Positions 51,117 through 61,204 are shown, counted from the first letter of the stretch. The stretch is 64,000 nt of DNA from Rhodoferax antarcticus ANT.BR (GCF_001938565.1 NZ_MSYM01000011.1:62001-126000), one strand, 5' to 3'. Notes: a model not told the origin generated them from the letters alone. Translations and numbers: made by a program.

Positions 51117-53741
51117 ATGTCCACTAAACCACCAGCGGTGTCAGATGGCCTAGCACCAGGCACTGCGCCAGGCGGTCTGAACACCGCGCAAGCTGCCCAG
51201 CAGTTGCAGCAAGACGGGCCCAACGTTTTGCCAGCCGACCAGCAGCGCGGCCTGCTGGCGATCGCCCGTGAGACCCTGTCAGACCCGATGTTTGCGCTGC
51301 TGCTGGGCGCGGCTGGTCTGTACCTGCTGCTTGGTGATCTGCAGGAAGGTTTGATCCTGCTGGCGCTGGTGCTGGTGGTGTTGACCCTCACGCTGTACCA
51401 GGAGGGCAAGACCGAGCATGCGCTGGCCAGCCTGCGTGACCTGACCAGCCCGCGCGCGCTGGTGCTGCGCGACGGCGCGCCCAAGCGCATTGCCGGACGC
51501 GAGGTGGTGGTGGGCGATGTGCTGGTGCTGGCCGAGGGTGATCGGGTGGCGGCAGACGCGGTATTGATCAGTGGTGTGGACCTGCAACTTGATGAGTCTT
51601 TGCTCACGGGCGAGCCTTTGCCTGTGGACAAGGTGGCTCGGACCGCGCTTGACGCACACGCTCTGGCAGACGCATTGCCTGCGTCTGAGAAGCTTTTCTG
51701 CGGCACGCTGCTGGTGCGCGGACACGGTCTGGCGCGGGTTCTCGCCACCGGCGAGCGCAGCGAAATTGGGCGCATAGGTGTGGCGCTGCAAGGTTTGACG
51801 ACCGAGTCTTCGCCGCTGCGCCTGCAAGTCGCGAAACTGGTCAAGGTGCTGGCGCTTCTGGCAGGTGTGGCCAGTGTGCTGTTGGTGCTGGCTTTTGGTC
51901 TGATACGCGGTGACTGGATGGCGGCCTTGCTGGCGGGCATTGCGCTGGCCATGGCCTTGCTGCCGCAAGAGTTCAGTGTGGTGATGACGGTGATTCCCGC
52001 GCTGGGAGCCTGGCGACTGTCCAAACACCAGGTGCTCACCCGCCGTGTGAGCGCCATCGAAACTCTGGGTGCCACCAGCGTGCTGTGTGTGGACAAAACC
52101 GGCACACTGACTGAAAACCGCATGACGGTGGCACAGCTTTACGCCGAAGGGCCTGAGGCGCCTGCGGGCGACAGCCTGAGCATCGATTACGCCACCACCT
52201 CGGAGCTACCTGAGCGTTTTCACCCGCTGGTGGAGTACTCGATCCTGGCCAGCGTGGCCGAGCCGTTTGACCCGATGGAGAAAGCCTTTCATCGCCTGGG
52301 CCAACATTTCCTGAAAGACACCGAGCACCTGCACCGCGACTGGACGCTGATGCAGCAATACGGTCTGACGCCCGAGTTGCGGGCCATGTCGCATGTCTGG
52401 CGGGCACAGGTGGGCCAAGCCCATGTGGTGGCGGCCAAGGGCGCGCCAGAAGCAATTGTTGATCTGTGCCACATGCGCCCCGCCGACCAGGCGCGGGTGG
52501 CTGCAGCGGTAGAAGCCATGGCGGCGCAGGGCTTGCGGGTGCTGGGTGTGGCGCGTTCGCGCTTTGAAGGCATGGACTGGCCCGCCATTGAGCATGACTT
52601 CGAGTTCGAATTTGTCGGCCTGCTGGGCCTGGCCGACCCGCTGCGAGCCGAGATACCGGCGGCGGTGGCGCAGGCGCGCACGGCAGGCATCCGGGTGGTG
52701 ATGATCACTGGCGACTACCCCACCACCGCGATGGCGATTGCCCGGCAGGCGCAACTTGATCTGGGCACCGGTGCGCAGGCCGACCCAGCGGCCGATAGTC
52801 CCAGGGTTTTGACCGGCGATGTGATGCAGCAGTTGGACGATGCCCAATTGCAGCAGCGTATGAAAACGGTCAGCGTCTGCGCGCGTATTGCGCCAACGCA
52901 AAAACTGCGCATCGTGCAAGCCCTCAAGGCGGATGGCGCGGTGGTGGCCATGACCGGTGATGGCGTCAACGACGCGCCAGCCCTCAAAGCCGCGCATGTG
53001 GGCGTGGCCATGGGCGGGCGTGGCACCGACGTGGCGCGCGAGGCGGCCTCTATCGTGCTGCTGGACGACAACTTTGCCGGGCTGGTGAAGGCGGTCGAAC
53101 TCGGGCGACGCATTTTTGACAATCTGCGCAAATCCATGAGCTATATCCTGGCGGTGCACGTGCCTATTGCTGGCATGGCGCTGCTGCCCGTGTTGCTGGG
53201 CTGGCCTACGGTGCTGTTTCCGCTGCATATCGCGTTTTTGGAACTGGTGATTGACCCGGCGTGTTCGATGGTGTTTGAGAACGAACCCGCCGAGCCCGAC
53301 CTGATGCAGCGTCCGCCGCGCAATGTCAACACGCCGCTGTTTGCTGGCGTGACGCTGCTGTGGGCGCTGCTGCAGGGCCTGGGCGCGTTGGCCGTGGTGC
53401 TGGGTGCCACCTGGTGGGGCATGGCGCACTTGAGCGAAGGCGCAGCGCGCGCCTTCGCGTTTGCCACCATCGTGGCGGGCAACCTGGCGCTGATTCTGGC
53501 GAACCGGGCGCGCACTGGCTCGCTCTTGCAAAGCCTGCGTGTGCCGAACCGGACCTTGTGGTGGGTGTGTGGTGCCGCATTGGCCTTGATGGCGCTGGCG
53601 CTGTATGTGCCGTGGCTGGCGGGTTTGTTCAAGTTTGAGCGGTTGCCGCTCACCTGGCTGGCTGCGGCGCTGGGGCTGGGCGTGTTGGTGATGCTGGTTT
53701 TTGAGCTAGTGAAACCCAAAAAATCCAAATTGGCTCCATAA
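51117..53741 (+). CDS. Cation-translocating P-type ATPase
   Basis: An 874-aa P-type ATPase (P2-like): actuator loop DESLLTGEPLPVDK, phosphorylation site CVDKTGTLTENRMTV, hinge MTGDGVNDAPALKAAHVGVA, ten predicted membrane helices, TM4 MALLPQEFSVVMTV and TM6 HIAFLELVIDPACSMVFE. The TM4 and TM6 residues differ from Ca2+-ATPases (no PEGLP), so the transported ion is not predictable. Its ribosome site appears to come from the dispersed repeat upstream. Confidence 0.9.
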   Translation: MSTKPPAVSDGLAPGTAPGGLNTAQAAQQLQQDGPNVLPADQQRGLLAIARETLSDPMFALLLGAAGLYLLLGDLQEGLILLALVLVVLTLTLYQEGKTEHALASLRDLTSPRALVLRDGAPKRIAGREVVVGDVLVLAEGDRVAADAVLISGVDLQLDESLLTGEPLPVDKVARTALDAHALADALPASEKLFCGTLLVRGHGLARVLATGERSEIGRIGVALQGLTTESSPLRLQVAKLVKVLALLAGVASVLLVLAFGLIRGDWMAALLAGIALAMALLPQEFSVVMTVIPALGAWRLSKHQVLTRRVSAIETLGATSVLCVDKTGTLTENRMTVAQLYAEGPEAPAGDSLSIDYATTSELPERFHPLVEYSILASVAEPFDPMEKAFHRLGQHFLKDTEHLHRDWTLMQQYGLTPELRAMSHVWRAQVGQAHVVAAKGAPEAIVDLCHMRPADQARVAAAVEAMAAQGLRVLGVARSRFEGMDWPAIEHDFEFEFVGLLGLADPLRAEIPAAVAQARTAGIRVVMITGDYPTTAMAIARQAQLDLGTGAQADPAADSPRVLTGDVMQQLDDAQLQQRMKTVSVCARIAPTQKLRIVQALKADGAVVAMTGDGVNDAPALKAAHVGVAMGGRGTDVAREAASIVLLDDNFAGLVKAVELGRRIFDNLRKSMSYILAVHVPIAGMALLPVLLGWPTVLFPLHIAFLELVIDPACSMVFENEPAEPDLMQRPPRNVNTPLFAGVTLLWALLQGLGALAVVLGATWWGMAHLSEGAARAFAFATIVAGNLALILANRARTGSLLQSLRVPNRTLWWVCGAALALMALALYVPWLAGLFKFERLPLTWLAAALGLGVLVMLVFELVKPKKSKLAP

Positions 53742-53769
53742 TGGCACCATTGTCTGTTTTGGAGCCATT

Positions 53770-54150
53770 ATGCCCAATCTATCCGTCAAAGACGTGCCTG
53801 AAGCCTGGGCGCAGGCCCTTCGTGAGCGCGCTGCGCGCAACCATCGGTCGTTGCAAGGCGAGTTGATGGCCTTGATTCAGGGTGCGGTTGCGCCCGAGTC
53901 CAGCCCGCTTACCAGCACCAGCCCGGTGTCTGACGGCATTGCCAGAGCCCTGACCGCGCACACCCCAGGGGAGGCAGGCCGACGGGGAACGGTGGTAGGT
54001 GTCGACCGCTTTGGTCACCCGATTATTCGCCAGGGCTGGAAGACCGTAGAGCAAGTGGTCGCAGAGTTAAAAGCCAAATATCCTCTAGGCCCGGTACCCG
54101 GCCAAGGCTCCAGTATTGACATGATCCGCGAAGACCGGGACAGCCGATGA
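53770..54150 (+). CDS. FitA/VapB-type ribbon-helix-helix antitoxin
   Basis: A 126-aa antitoxin. The N-terminal ~45 residues (NLSVKDVPEAWAQALRERAA, HRSLQGELMALIQ) form an RHH DNA-binding domain of FitA type; the C-terminal half would wrap around the toxin. It is longer than most (70-90 aa). The final four bases overlap the toxin start (ATGA). Confidence 0.85.
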   Translation: MPNLSVKDVPEAWAQALRERAARNHRSLQGELMALIQGAVAPESSPLTSTSPVSDGIARALTAHTPGEAGRRGTVVGVDRFGHPIIRQGWKTVEQVVAELKAKYPLGPVPGQGSSIDMIREDRDSR

Positions 54151-54596
54151 GTGCGCAGTCACCTGGCCCCAGCCCGACCCTTTACGTGGCGGAGCCACCA
54201 GCGCAGTATTTGGCGCGACCCCCCATGGTGATGGATTGCAGCGCCCTGGCGGGCATCGTGTTTCAGGAACCCTGGCAAGCCCAAGCCTTGCAGCGTATTG
54301 CGGGCCGCACCTTGCACGCGCCCGGCTTGCTGCCCTATGAAATAACCAGTGTTGCCCTGAAAAAACTGCGCCGTGGCGAGGCGCACGCTGCAGATGGCCT
54401 TGAACAGGCCTTGGGCATGGACATCGAACTTCATGACATGAATTTGCAGGAGGTTTGCGCGTTGGCCAACCGCTACCAACTCAGCGCCTACGACGCCGCT
54501 TACCTCTGGCTGGCCGCCGAGCTCAAAGCGCCGTTGGCGACATTTGACGAAAAATTAGGTACTGCAGCGCAAACCCACCTAAGCACCTTGGCGTAA
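54147..54596 (+). CDS. VapC-like PIN-domain toxin
   Basis: A 149-aa PIN ribonuclease. Acidic active-site residues are seen in MVMDCSALAGIVF (Asp), GLLPYEITSVALKKL (Glu), LSAYDAAYLWLAAEL (Asp) and ATFDEKL (Asp). The ~25-residue proline-rich N-terminal leader before VMDCS is unusual; an internal ATG at codon 27 or 29 may be the real start, although the overlap with the antitoxin favours 54147. Confidence 0.87.
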   Translation: MSAQSPGPSPTLYVAEPPAQYLARPPMVMDCSALAGIVFQEPWQAQALQRIAGRTLHAPGLLPYEITSVALKKLRRGEAHAADGLEQALGMDIELHDMNLQEVCALANRYQLSAYDAAYLWLAAELKAPLATFDEKLGTAAQTHLSTLA

Positions 54597-54633
54597 ATTC
54601 AGTCCCAAGCCCCCTTATCCAGCCACATCATTT

Positions 54634-54696
54634 ATGACAACACCAACGCCGTCCAGCAGTCGTGCGGACAACTCATCCTAGGTCCGTTTCCTTGAT
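54634..54696 (+). pseudogene. Presumed original N-terminus of the methyltransferase, cut by an amber codon
   Basis: ATG at 54634 opens a frame MTTPTPSSSRADNSS followed by TAG at 54679-54681, then VRFLD and continues in phase into the methyltransferase gene (LLKQDILKL). The residues after the stop fit the family's usual start, which suggests one substitution created the stop. Confidence 0.55.
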
Positions 54697-57600
54697 TTGC
54701 TAAAGCAAGACATTCTCAAGCTTGATGCCGCCGACCTTGACTTTGGTATTTACCGCGTCCTGAATTACCGCCGAGCCCTGGTGCTGGCGTATCTGGAAGA
54801 CGCCCTGCCTAGCCGTATTGCCCAATGGAGCGCCGAGTTGGCACTCGTCGGTGGCCAGGCTCTGGCCCACTCCGAGTCAGCCAATTGCTATTACCACCTG
54901 CACACGTTTTTCAACCGCTATTGGGACGAAGGCGACTTCATTCCCCGTGCTCGCCGCGGTGGTAGCGCCGCCTATGCCGTGCCCTATAACGGGCAAGACA
55001 CCCACTTTCATTGGGCTACCAAAGGCAGTCACTACATCAAAAGCGGTGAGCTGTTCAGCCGTTTTGCTTACAAAGACGGCCCCGGCGATGTGCGTTTTAG
55101 CCTTGAGCGCGCTGACACTGAAAAGGACAACGCCAAAGGCAGTACCAAACACTTTTTCCCCGCCACCTTCAAAGCTGTAGCTGGTGGATTTGAACTGCAA
55201 TGGCAATGGCGCGCCCCCACCGATCCGGAAGCCAGGCGCTATAAAAATAAGATCACGTCACGCAGCAAAGACGAGGGCTACGATGCCAATTCGTCTGAAA
55301 GCAACGATGCCACAGGGGCCGATGCCGATGCTGACACCAGCGCCGATTTCTCTACCGAAGGCAATACCTTGCAAGACCGCGTACTAAACGCCTGGCTGGA
55401 AGGCGTTGATTTCAAAGCCGCCCAAGCGCCCAAAGCCCTCGACCCCGACATGCTGGCCCGCAATGCCCGTCGCTTTGTGCGCAAAAACACCAGCGACTTC
55501 TTTGTTCACCCCCAGCTGGGCGATTTTTTGCGCGGCGAGTTGGAGGTCTACCTCAAGCATGAATTTGTGCAGGTCTGGGATGCGCAAGATGTGGATTTGC
55601 CACGTCTGCGCGCCAAGTTCAAGCTGGTGCGGCAAATTGCCCTGGACTTGATCACCTTCTTGAACCAGATCGAAACCTTTCAGGCCATCCTGTTTGAAAA
55701 GCGCAAGTTTGTGCTGCAGGCCGACTACCTTGTCCAATGCAGTTGGCTCCTGCGTGAAGCTGGCGCAGCGGGTCAAAAACTGGTCGATGAGGCCTGCGCC
55801 AATGCAGCACTGGTCAAAGAGTGGGCTGGCTGGGTTGGGGACAAAACCAAACAGCCCAGCGGTAAAAGGCTGCTGGCTGCCTACCCCCATTTGCCCCTGC
55901 ACACCCAGCACTTTGCCCCAGCCTTCAAAGCCCGCGTGCTGGCCTGCTTTGACGACATCGAAGCCGCACTCGCTGGTGAACTGGTGCATGCCGACAACTA
56001 CGCCGCGCTGCGCACGTTGGAGCCAGCCTACCGCGAGCGGGTGAAGTGCATCTATATTGATCCGCCCTACAACACCGATGCCTCACCCATTGACTACAAA
56101 AACGGCTTTCGGGAATCGAGTTGGCTGTCCTTGATGGACCGCCGGGTGCATTGCGCCATGGGCATCCTGCACCAAACGGGCGTTCTCTGTATTGCCATTG
56201 ACGACGCAGAAAACGCCGCACTGCGTTTGCAGTTGGAGCACGACTACCCAGAAACCGTTTTGGGAACAGTGGCTGTGCGCGCCAATCCGTCAGGCCGGCC
56301 TACCAAGGCAGGGTTTTCCGTTTCACACGAATATGTGCATTTTGTGGGCCGAAGCGCCGAAGCCACCGTTGGGAAAATGAACCCGACTGAAGACCAGGTC
56401 GCACGCTTCTCGGAGTTGGACGCTGATGGGGCTTTTGAGTGGCGCAATCTGCGGCGTGAGGGGTCTAACTCAGACCGAAGCGCGCGGCGCGCCTTGCACT
56501 ACCCACTTTACGTATCGGACACAAAAGTTCGCATTCCAACTTTGACTTGGGATGACGAAATGCAAGAGTGGGTGGTAAGCGATTCACCGTTAGAGACCGA
56601 AGTAACGACTTGGCCGATTGACGATAAAGGTAATGAGAAAACATGGCGCTGGAGTCACGAAAAAGTTCGTGATTGCATGAAAGAGATCGAAGTCCGCAAA
56701 GACCGTAGCGGCAAGAACTATGTCTATTACAAACGCCGCCCCAACGAAGAAGGTGTGGTTGCAGTCACCACCTGGTTTGATGCCAAGTACAGCGCCACCG
56801 AGCACGGCACAGCTTTGCTGAAAAAGATGTTTGGCAAACCGCCATTCTCTTACCCCAAATCCATCCATGCGGTGCAAGACAGCATCTATGTGGGCGGCGC
56901 CAATCGGTCAGATTCCATTACCCTCGATTTCTTCGCTGGCAGTGCCACCACCGGCCATGCCGTCATCAACCTCAACCGCGAAGACGGTGGTGCACGCAAG
57001 TTCCTGCTGGTGGAGCAGGGCGAATACTTTGACACTGTCACGCTCCCGCGCATCGCCAAAGTCATGACTTCGCCTGAATGGAAAGACGGTGCGCCCAAAG
57101 ACAGTGTGCAGCACACCGCCGCTGACAAGATGGACAAAGCCGGTGCCATGTTGGAGGCCGTTGGTGAACACTGGAGCCGTCGCACCCTGCCCCTGGTCCG
57201 GGTGCTGCGGCTGGAGCGCTATGAAGACAGCCTCAACGCGTTGGACTTAGAGGAAAATCGGCCTCTAGCCCAATTAGAACAAGCGCAAGCAGCTATGAAC
57301 TTGGTAGCGAATGATGCTGGCGAACACCTGCTGCGCTACTGGCTGGTGGACAGCGTGAGTGGCGACGGCACCACTGCGGCCAACGCCCATGCGGTTCGCC
57401 TGTCCACCAGCGAACTTACCCATCCGTTTGACTACCAGCTCACGCTGCACGAGCCCACGGGCGAGCGCGTTGTGGCTGTGGACATGCTGGAAACGGCCCG
57501 CCTGCTGCTGGGGCTGGTGCCCAAGCGCCAGATAGAGCTGCTGGACGCACACGGCCAGCGCCACCAGCTCATGCACGCCGCGATGGCCGCTGAATTGGTC

Positions 57601-57882
57601 CTAGAGCAAAGCCGCAGCGGCACCGGTACGCCGCTGGCCGCCAAGCCCGTGCTACTGTGGTTGCGCACGGCCGACGACGAGCGCACAGCCGAGGCGGCCC
57701 AAGCCGAGTACGAGTGGCTGCAGGGCCAGGTGCAACGGGTGTGGGGGCTGGGTTTGAGTGATTTTGGCAACATCTTTCACAACCGTTCGGCGTTTTGGCC
57801 AGCGGGTGTGCGCGCCACCAGCCTCGACGGCTTGTTGGCGCAGCGCATGATGGCGCGGGCACGGGGCACCAGCCATGGCTAA
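54697..57882 (+). CDS. Type III-like DNA N6-adenine methyltransferase (Mod)
   Basis: A 1061-aa DNA methyltransferase of the beta class: the catalytic DPPYNT motif near residue 455 precedes the SAM-binding DFFAGSATTGHAV motif near 744, with a target-recognition region between. The N-terminal ~400 residues (DFGIYRVLNYRRALVLAYLE, HLHTFFNRYWDEGDFIPRAR) are typical of the long Mod subfamily. The only unbroken start is TTG 54697, without a ribosome site; upstream lies an amber-interrupted ATG frame. A copy of the dispersed repeat encodes about residues 856-868. Ends inside the res start (ATGGCTAA). Confidence 0.88.
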   Translation: MLKQDILKLDAADLDFGIYRVLNYRRALVLAYLEDALPSRIAQWSAELALVGGQALAHSESANCYYHLHTFFNRYWDEGDFIPRARRGGSAAYAVPYNGQDTHFHWATKGSHYIKSGELFSRFAYKDGPGDVRFSLERADTEKDNAKGSTKHFFPATFKAVAGGFELQWQWRAPTDPEARRYKNKITSRSKDEGYDANSSESNDATGADADADTSADFSTEGNTLQDRVLNAWLEGVDFKAAQAPKALDPDMLARNARRFVRKNTSDFFVHPQLGDFLRGELEVYLKHEFVQVWDAQDVDLPRLRAKFKLVRQIALDLITFLNQIETFQAILFEKRKFVLQADYLVQCSWLLREAGAAGQKLVDEACANAALVKEWAGWVGDKTKQPSGKRLLAAYPHLPLHTQHFAPAFKARVLACFDDIEAALAGELVHADNYAALRTLEPAYRERVKCIYIDPPYNTDASPIDYKNGFRESSWLSLMDRRVHCAMGILHQTGVLCIAIDDAENAALRLQLEHDYPETVLGTVAVRANPSGRPTKAGFSVSHEYVHFVGRSAEATVGKMNPTEDQVARFSELDADGAFEWRNLRREGSNSDRSARRALHYPLYVSDTKVRIPTLTWDDEMQEWVVSDSPLETEVTTWPIDDKGNEKTWRWSHEKVRDCMKEIEVRKDRSGKNYVYYKRRPNEEGVVAVTTWFDAKYSATEHGTALLKKMFGKPPFSYPKSIHAVQDSIYVGGANRSDSITLDFFAGSATTGHAVINLNREDGGARKFLLVEQGEYFDTVTLPRIAKVMTSPEWKDGAPKDSVQHTAADKMDKAGAMLEAVGEHWSRRTLPLVRVLRLERYEDSLNALDLEENRPLAQLEQAQAAMNLVANDAGEHLLRYWLVDSVSGDGTTAANAHAVRLSTSELTHPFDYQLTLHEPTGERVVAVDMLETARLLLGLVPKRQIELLDAHGQRHQLMHAAMAAELVLEQSRSGTGTPLAAKPVLLWLRTADDERTAEAAQAEYEWLQGQVQRVWGLGLSDFGNIFHNRSAFWPAGVRATSLDGLLAQRMMARARGTSHG
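57260..57300 (+). repeat. Dispersed 45-bp repeat inside the methyltransferase gene
   Basis: GGCCTCTAGCCCAATTAGAA then CAAGCGCAAGCAGCTATG; translated as RPLAQLEQAQAAM with no frameshift. Confidence 0.85.
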
Positions 57883-60800
57883 GCCAGCCAAAGCCATCAA
57901 ATCAACCAAATCGCCCAGCGTTCGTGGTCAGCGGTTTGACCGCAGCCTGCTGTTGGTGCGCTGGCTGGCCCACGAATTTGGCGGCAGATACAACGATTTG
58001 CTGGAGCGGGTGAAGGACTCGCCTGATACCGGCGCACCAGGGGCGTCTGCGCGTCTGGCTGCGGTGCTTTCACGCAATGGCCTTCGCGCACCGCCAGACG
58101 TGCTGGCCCAGCACGAGAACGCATTCATGGCCGACTGGTCAGGTATTGCCAGGGCGCGGGAGGCGGCCACAGGCCAGCGGTTTGCGCTGACGCATTTCCA
58201 GTGGCTGGCCGCGCTGTTTGTCGAGCACTACCTGTACCGTTTGGCGGCACCCCTTGGACGTGCTGATATGGTGACTGAGCTCAACGCCCTGCGTGAGTTG
58301 GAGTTGCCCTTTTTGCCAGAAGTTGTCGGCCCGGAGTTAAACCGGTTGGCCTTGTGGATGGCCACGGGCAGCGGCAAAACACTCATGCTGCACCTGAACA
58401 CCCTGCAGTTTTTGCGCCACGCCAAGGGTGTTTTGGGTCGTGCGCCGCAGCGTGTGCTGCTGCTCACGCCCAACGAGACGCTATCAGCCCAGCACCGTAC
58501 CGAGTTGGGCTTGAGTGGGCTGGACGAGATTGCGCTGGAGCGGTCTTTAGAGGTGACAGAGCTCACCAAGCTGTATTTGCCCGAAGACAAAGACGGCCAG
58601 CGGGTGCGGGTGAAGGCGGGCGTGTCGGTTAGCACTGATCAGTATCCAGGCCCCAACCTGTTGATGGTGGATGAGGGGCACAAAGGCGGCAAGAGCAATT
58701 CGGGCGATGAGTCGGCTTTTCGAGAGCGCCGCCAGGCCCTGGTAGGCACCCACAGCCTGCACCCGGTGGAGGGCGGCGCAGGTTTCGAGTTTGAATACTC
58801 GGCCACATTTGCCCAAATTGCCGATGGTGATGCAGGCTTTTTCAACGACTACGCCCGCTGCACGGTGTTTGATTACGGCTACCGCCGTTTTCATGAGGAT
58901 GGTTTTGGCAAAAGCCCCAAGAGCTTGGTCACGCGGGACGCGCATGCACAAGACGTGGTGTTGGCGGCGGCGCTGATTGCCTTTTGGCGGCAGGTGCGTT
59001 ACCACGGTGCTGATGCAGCCCGCGCACAAACCTACCGACTAAGCCCCCCATTGGCCGTTTTTGTAGGCCAAAGCGTGACTGGCAAAAGTCAGGACGTGGT
59101 GCAAGTAGTGGTATTTTTGGCCCGGTTTGCGCACGATGTGCCCTTTGCACAGGGGTTGCTCGCGCAGGTGCTGGATGCTGCCAACCCGATTCAGCAAGCG
59201 CTGTTTGCCGCGCAGCTTGACTTGCGCGCTGAACGCGACCTGGGTGTGGCAGCATTGCATGTGCAAATGTGCACAGATTTGTTCGGTGGGCGAGGTCAGT
59301 TGGCAGTGCGTGCGCTGTCCAAAGACGAGTTGGGCTTGCGCCTGCCCGGTGCACCCAAAGACCATTGGTTTGGCACGGCCTATGTGGGTGACGCGCCCAA
59401 GCTAGCCGCAGTCTTGAAGGCGGCGGGCCTGGTGGTGGAGGAGGCAGATGCCGTCACCGGGTCGCTGTTCGCCCGGCTCGATCAGAGCCCGGAGCTGAAA
59501 TTTTTGATCGGCTCACGTAAATTTATTGAAGGCTGGTCGAGCTTTCGGGTGAGTACTCTGGGGCTGATGCAAATTGGGCGCAATGCGGGCACCCAGGTGA
59601 TTCAATTGTTTGGGCGCGGTGTGCGCCTAGCGGGTGTGGGCGGACAACTCAAGCGCGCTAACCATGTGCCCGCCATGGGGCCGCACCCGGCAGGTATTGC
59701 ACTGGCTGAAACGCTGTATGTGTTTGGCGTAAAGGCAGAGTACATCCAGACCTGGCTTGAATCACTTGGACGTGAGGGCCTGCCTGCGCAAAGTGCTGTC
59801 CTACCTGTGACCATGAACGCGGATTTGACAACTTTGGGCCTGCACGTGCCAAGACATGACGATGCACGGATAGCGGCTTTTGGTCGGCGCATAGTCAATT
59901 TTGTAGCGAGCGAGCATGGTGGGGTGCAACTGGATTTGTCCAGCCACTTGATGTTGCAAGACGGCGTGGGTGCCGCGCAGGCTTTGGAGTCAGCGGTGCA
60001 GAGCTATTGCGCTAGTGATTTGTTGGATGGGGCTTTGACTGCCGAGTCCCTCTTTCAGCACGCGATGAAATGCAAGCGCCAGCAAAATTTACAACAGGTG
60101 TGGGTGACGCCCCAAAGTGCGCACATCTGGTTGAGAGCCATCCGGGTGAGTGTCCCCGGTGTGTTGTTGCCGGTGTCTGTGGCGCTACAACTACGTTTGC
60201 GCCATGAGGTGCTCGCGCAGTGGGAGGCCGCGCTGGGGCGGTGTTTGCGTCGAGCGAGGCTGGCCTTTTTGACGGAACAGCCGCAGTCGGAGCTGATCAC
60301 CGCAGCGCATGCCAACTTTCCCATGCAAACCATGCCCGATGGCACGACCAGGATGGGCTATCGCATAGAGGCCATGCTCGTTGAACCGGTGATGAAGGCG
60401 GCATTGGACGCGCTGCAAAAAGGCCTGAAAGGCGCGCAGATCAGGCCGCGAGGTTGGGAGCGTATGGTGGGTTTGTTGCGGGAAGAGGTTGGTGAAATTG
60501 ACCTGCGCGACACTTTGGCCCAGGTGCTGACAGCGTTGGCTGAAGGAACAGATACCGATGACTTGTCTTTGCCCTTGCCTCGCCTGCACATTCCAGAGCA
60601 TTTATACGCGCCGTTGTTATTGGCGTCGCCTGCTGTGGTGGTGCAGGCTGGCGCGCAGCTGAGCTTGCTTGACGACCAGCCGATCAGCCTGCGCATATCG
60701 CCCCCGGCATTGGAAAACAGTGAAGCCCGACTGGTTTGGGATCTGCGACGTGTTTGGGAGCGCATGCATCAGGAGGCGCAATGGGCGGGCATCGAAGTCG

Positions 60801-61204
60801 CGTTGTTGCGCAATTTGTCAGGCGTCGGTGTTGGTCTGTTTGCTGCAGAAGGGTTTTATCCTGACTTTTTGCTGTGGCTCAAGTGTGGCGACGCCCAAGC
60901 ACTGGCCTTTGTAGAGCCTAAAGGCTTGCGCCACCAATGGCCTGCCGACAAGTTCTATCTGCTTGAAAAAGTGGTCCCCAACTGGAAATTCTCGGTGCCA
61001 GTCTGTGGCTTTGTGTTGAGCGGCAACAGTGAACAAGAGCTGCAAACGCATCAAGCGGGTTTTACCTGGGCAAGCGCGCCATCGGTTTTGCTGCATCAGG
61101 ATGTTGATGGGCTCTACATTGACCAGCTATTGAGCCACTTGCTTTCATTGATTACACCCCGTGCAATTGGCGCAGGCGCTTCACTTTGTCCGGGTTCACC
61201 TTGA
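57875..61204 (+). CDS. Type III restriction enzyme Res-like helicase-nuclease
   Basis: A 1109-aa SF2 helicase: Walker A WMATGSGKTLMLHL, motif II LLMVDEGHKGG, motif III FEYSATF, and motifs V-VI in GWSSFRVSTLGLMQIGRNAG plus IQLFGRGVRL. Near the C-terminus YPDFLLWLK...ALAFVEPKG matches a PD-(D/E)XK nuclease core. It overlaps the methyltransferase gene by eight bases. Its 3' end overlaps the convergent HD-GYP-like gene by 53 bp. The pair should cut unmodified foreign DNA, provided Mod is expressed. Confidence 0.9.
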   Translation: MAKPAKAIKSTKSPSVRGQRFDRSLLLVRWLAHEFGGRYNDLLERVKDSPDTGAPGASARLAAVLSRNGLRAPPDVLAQHENAFMADWSGIARAREAATGQRFALTHFQWLAALFVEHYLYRLAAPLGRADMVTELNALRELELPFLPEVVGPELNRLALWMATGSGKTLMLHLNTLQFLRHAKGVLGRAPQRVLLLTPNETLSAQHRTELGLSGLDEIALERSLEVTELTKLYLPEDKDGQRVRVKAGVSVSTDQYPGPNLLMVDEGHKGGKSNSGDESAFRERRQALVGTHSLHPVEGGAGFEFEYSATFAQIADGDAGFFNDYARCTVFDYGYRRFHEDGFGKSPKSLVTRDAHAQDVVLAAALIAFWRQVRYHGADAARAQTYRLSPPLAVFVGQSVTGKSQDVVQVVVFLARFAHDVPFAQGLLAQVLDAANPIQQALFAAQLDLRAERDLGVAALHVQMCTDLFGGRGQLAVRALSKDELGLRLPGAPKDHWFGTAYVGDAPKLAAVLKAAGLVVEEADAVTGSLFARLDQSPELKFLIGSRKFIEGWSSFRVSTLGLMQIGRNAGTQVIQLFGRGVRLAGVGGQLKRANHVPAMGPHPAGIALAETLYVFGVKAEYIQTWLESLGREGLPAQSAVLPVTMNADLTTLGLHVPRHDDARIAAFGRRIVNFVASEHGGVQLDLSSHLMLQDGVGAAQALESAVQSYCASDLLDGALTAESLFQHAMKCKRQQNLQQVWVTPQSAHIWLRAIRVSVPGVLLPVSVALQLRLRHEVLAQWEAALGRCLRRARLAFLTEQPQSELITAAHANFPMQTMPDGTTRMGYRIEAMLVEPVMKAALDALQKGLKGAQIRPRGWERMVGLLREEVGEIDLRDTLAQVLTALAEGTDTDDLSLPLPRLHIPEHLYAPLLLASPAVVVQAGAQLSLLDDQPISLRISPPALENSEARLVWDLRRVWERMHQEAQWAGIEVALLRNLSGVGVGLFAAEGFYPDFLLWLKCGDAQALAFVEPKGLRHQWPADKFYLLEKVVPNWKFSVPVCGFVLSGNSEQELQTHQAGFTWASAPSVLLHQDVDGLYIDQLLSHLLSLITPRAIGAGASLCPGSP

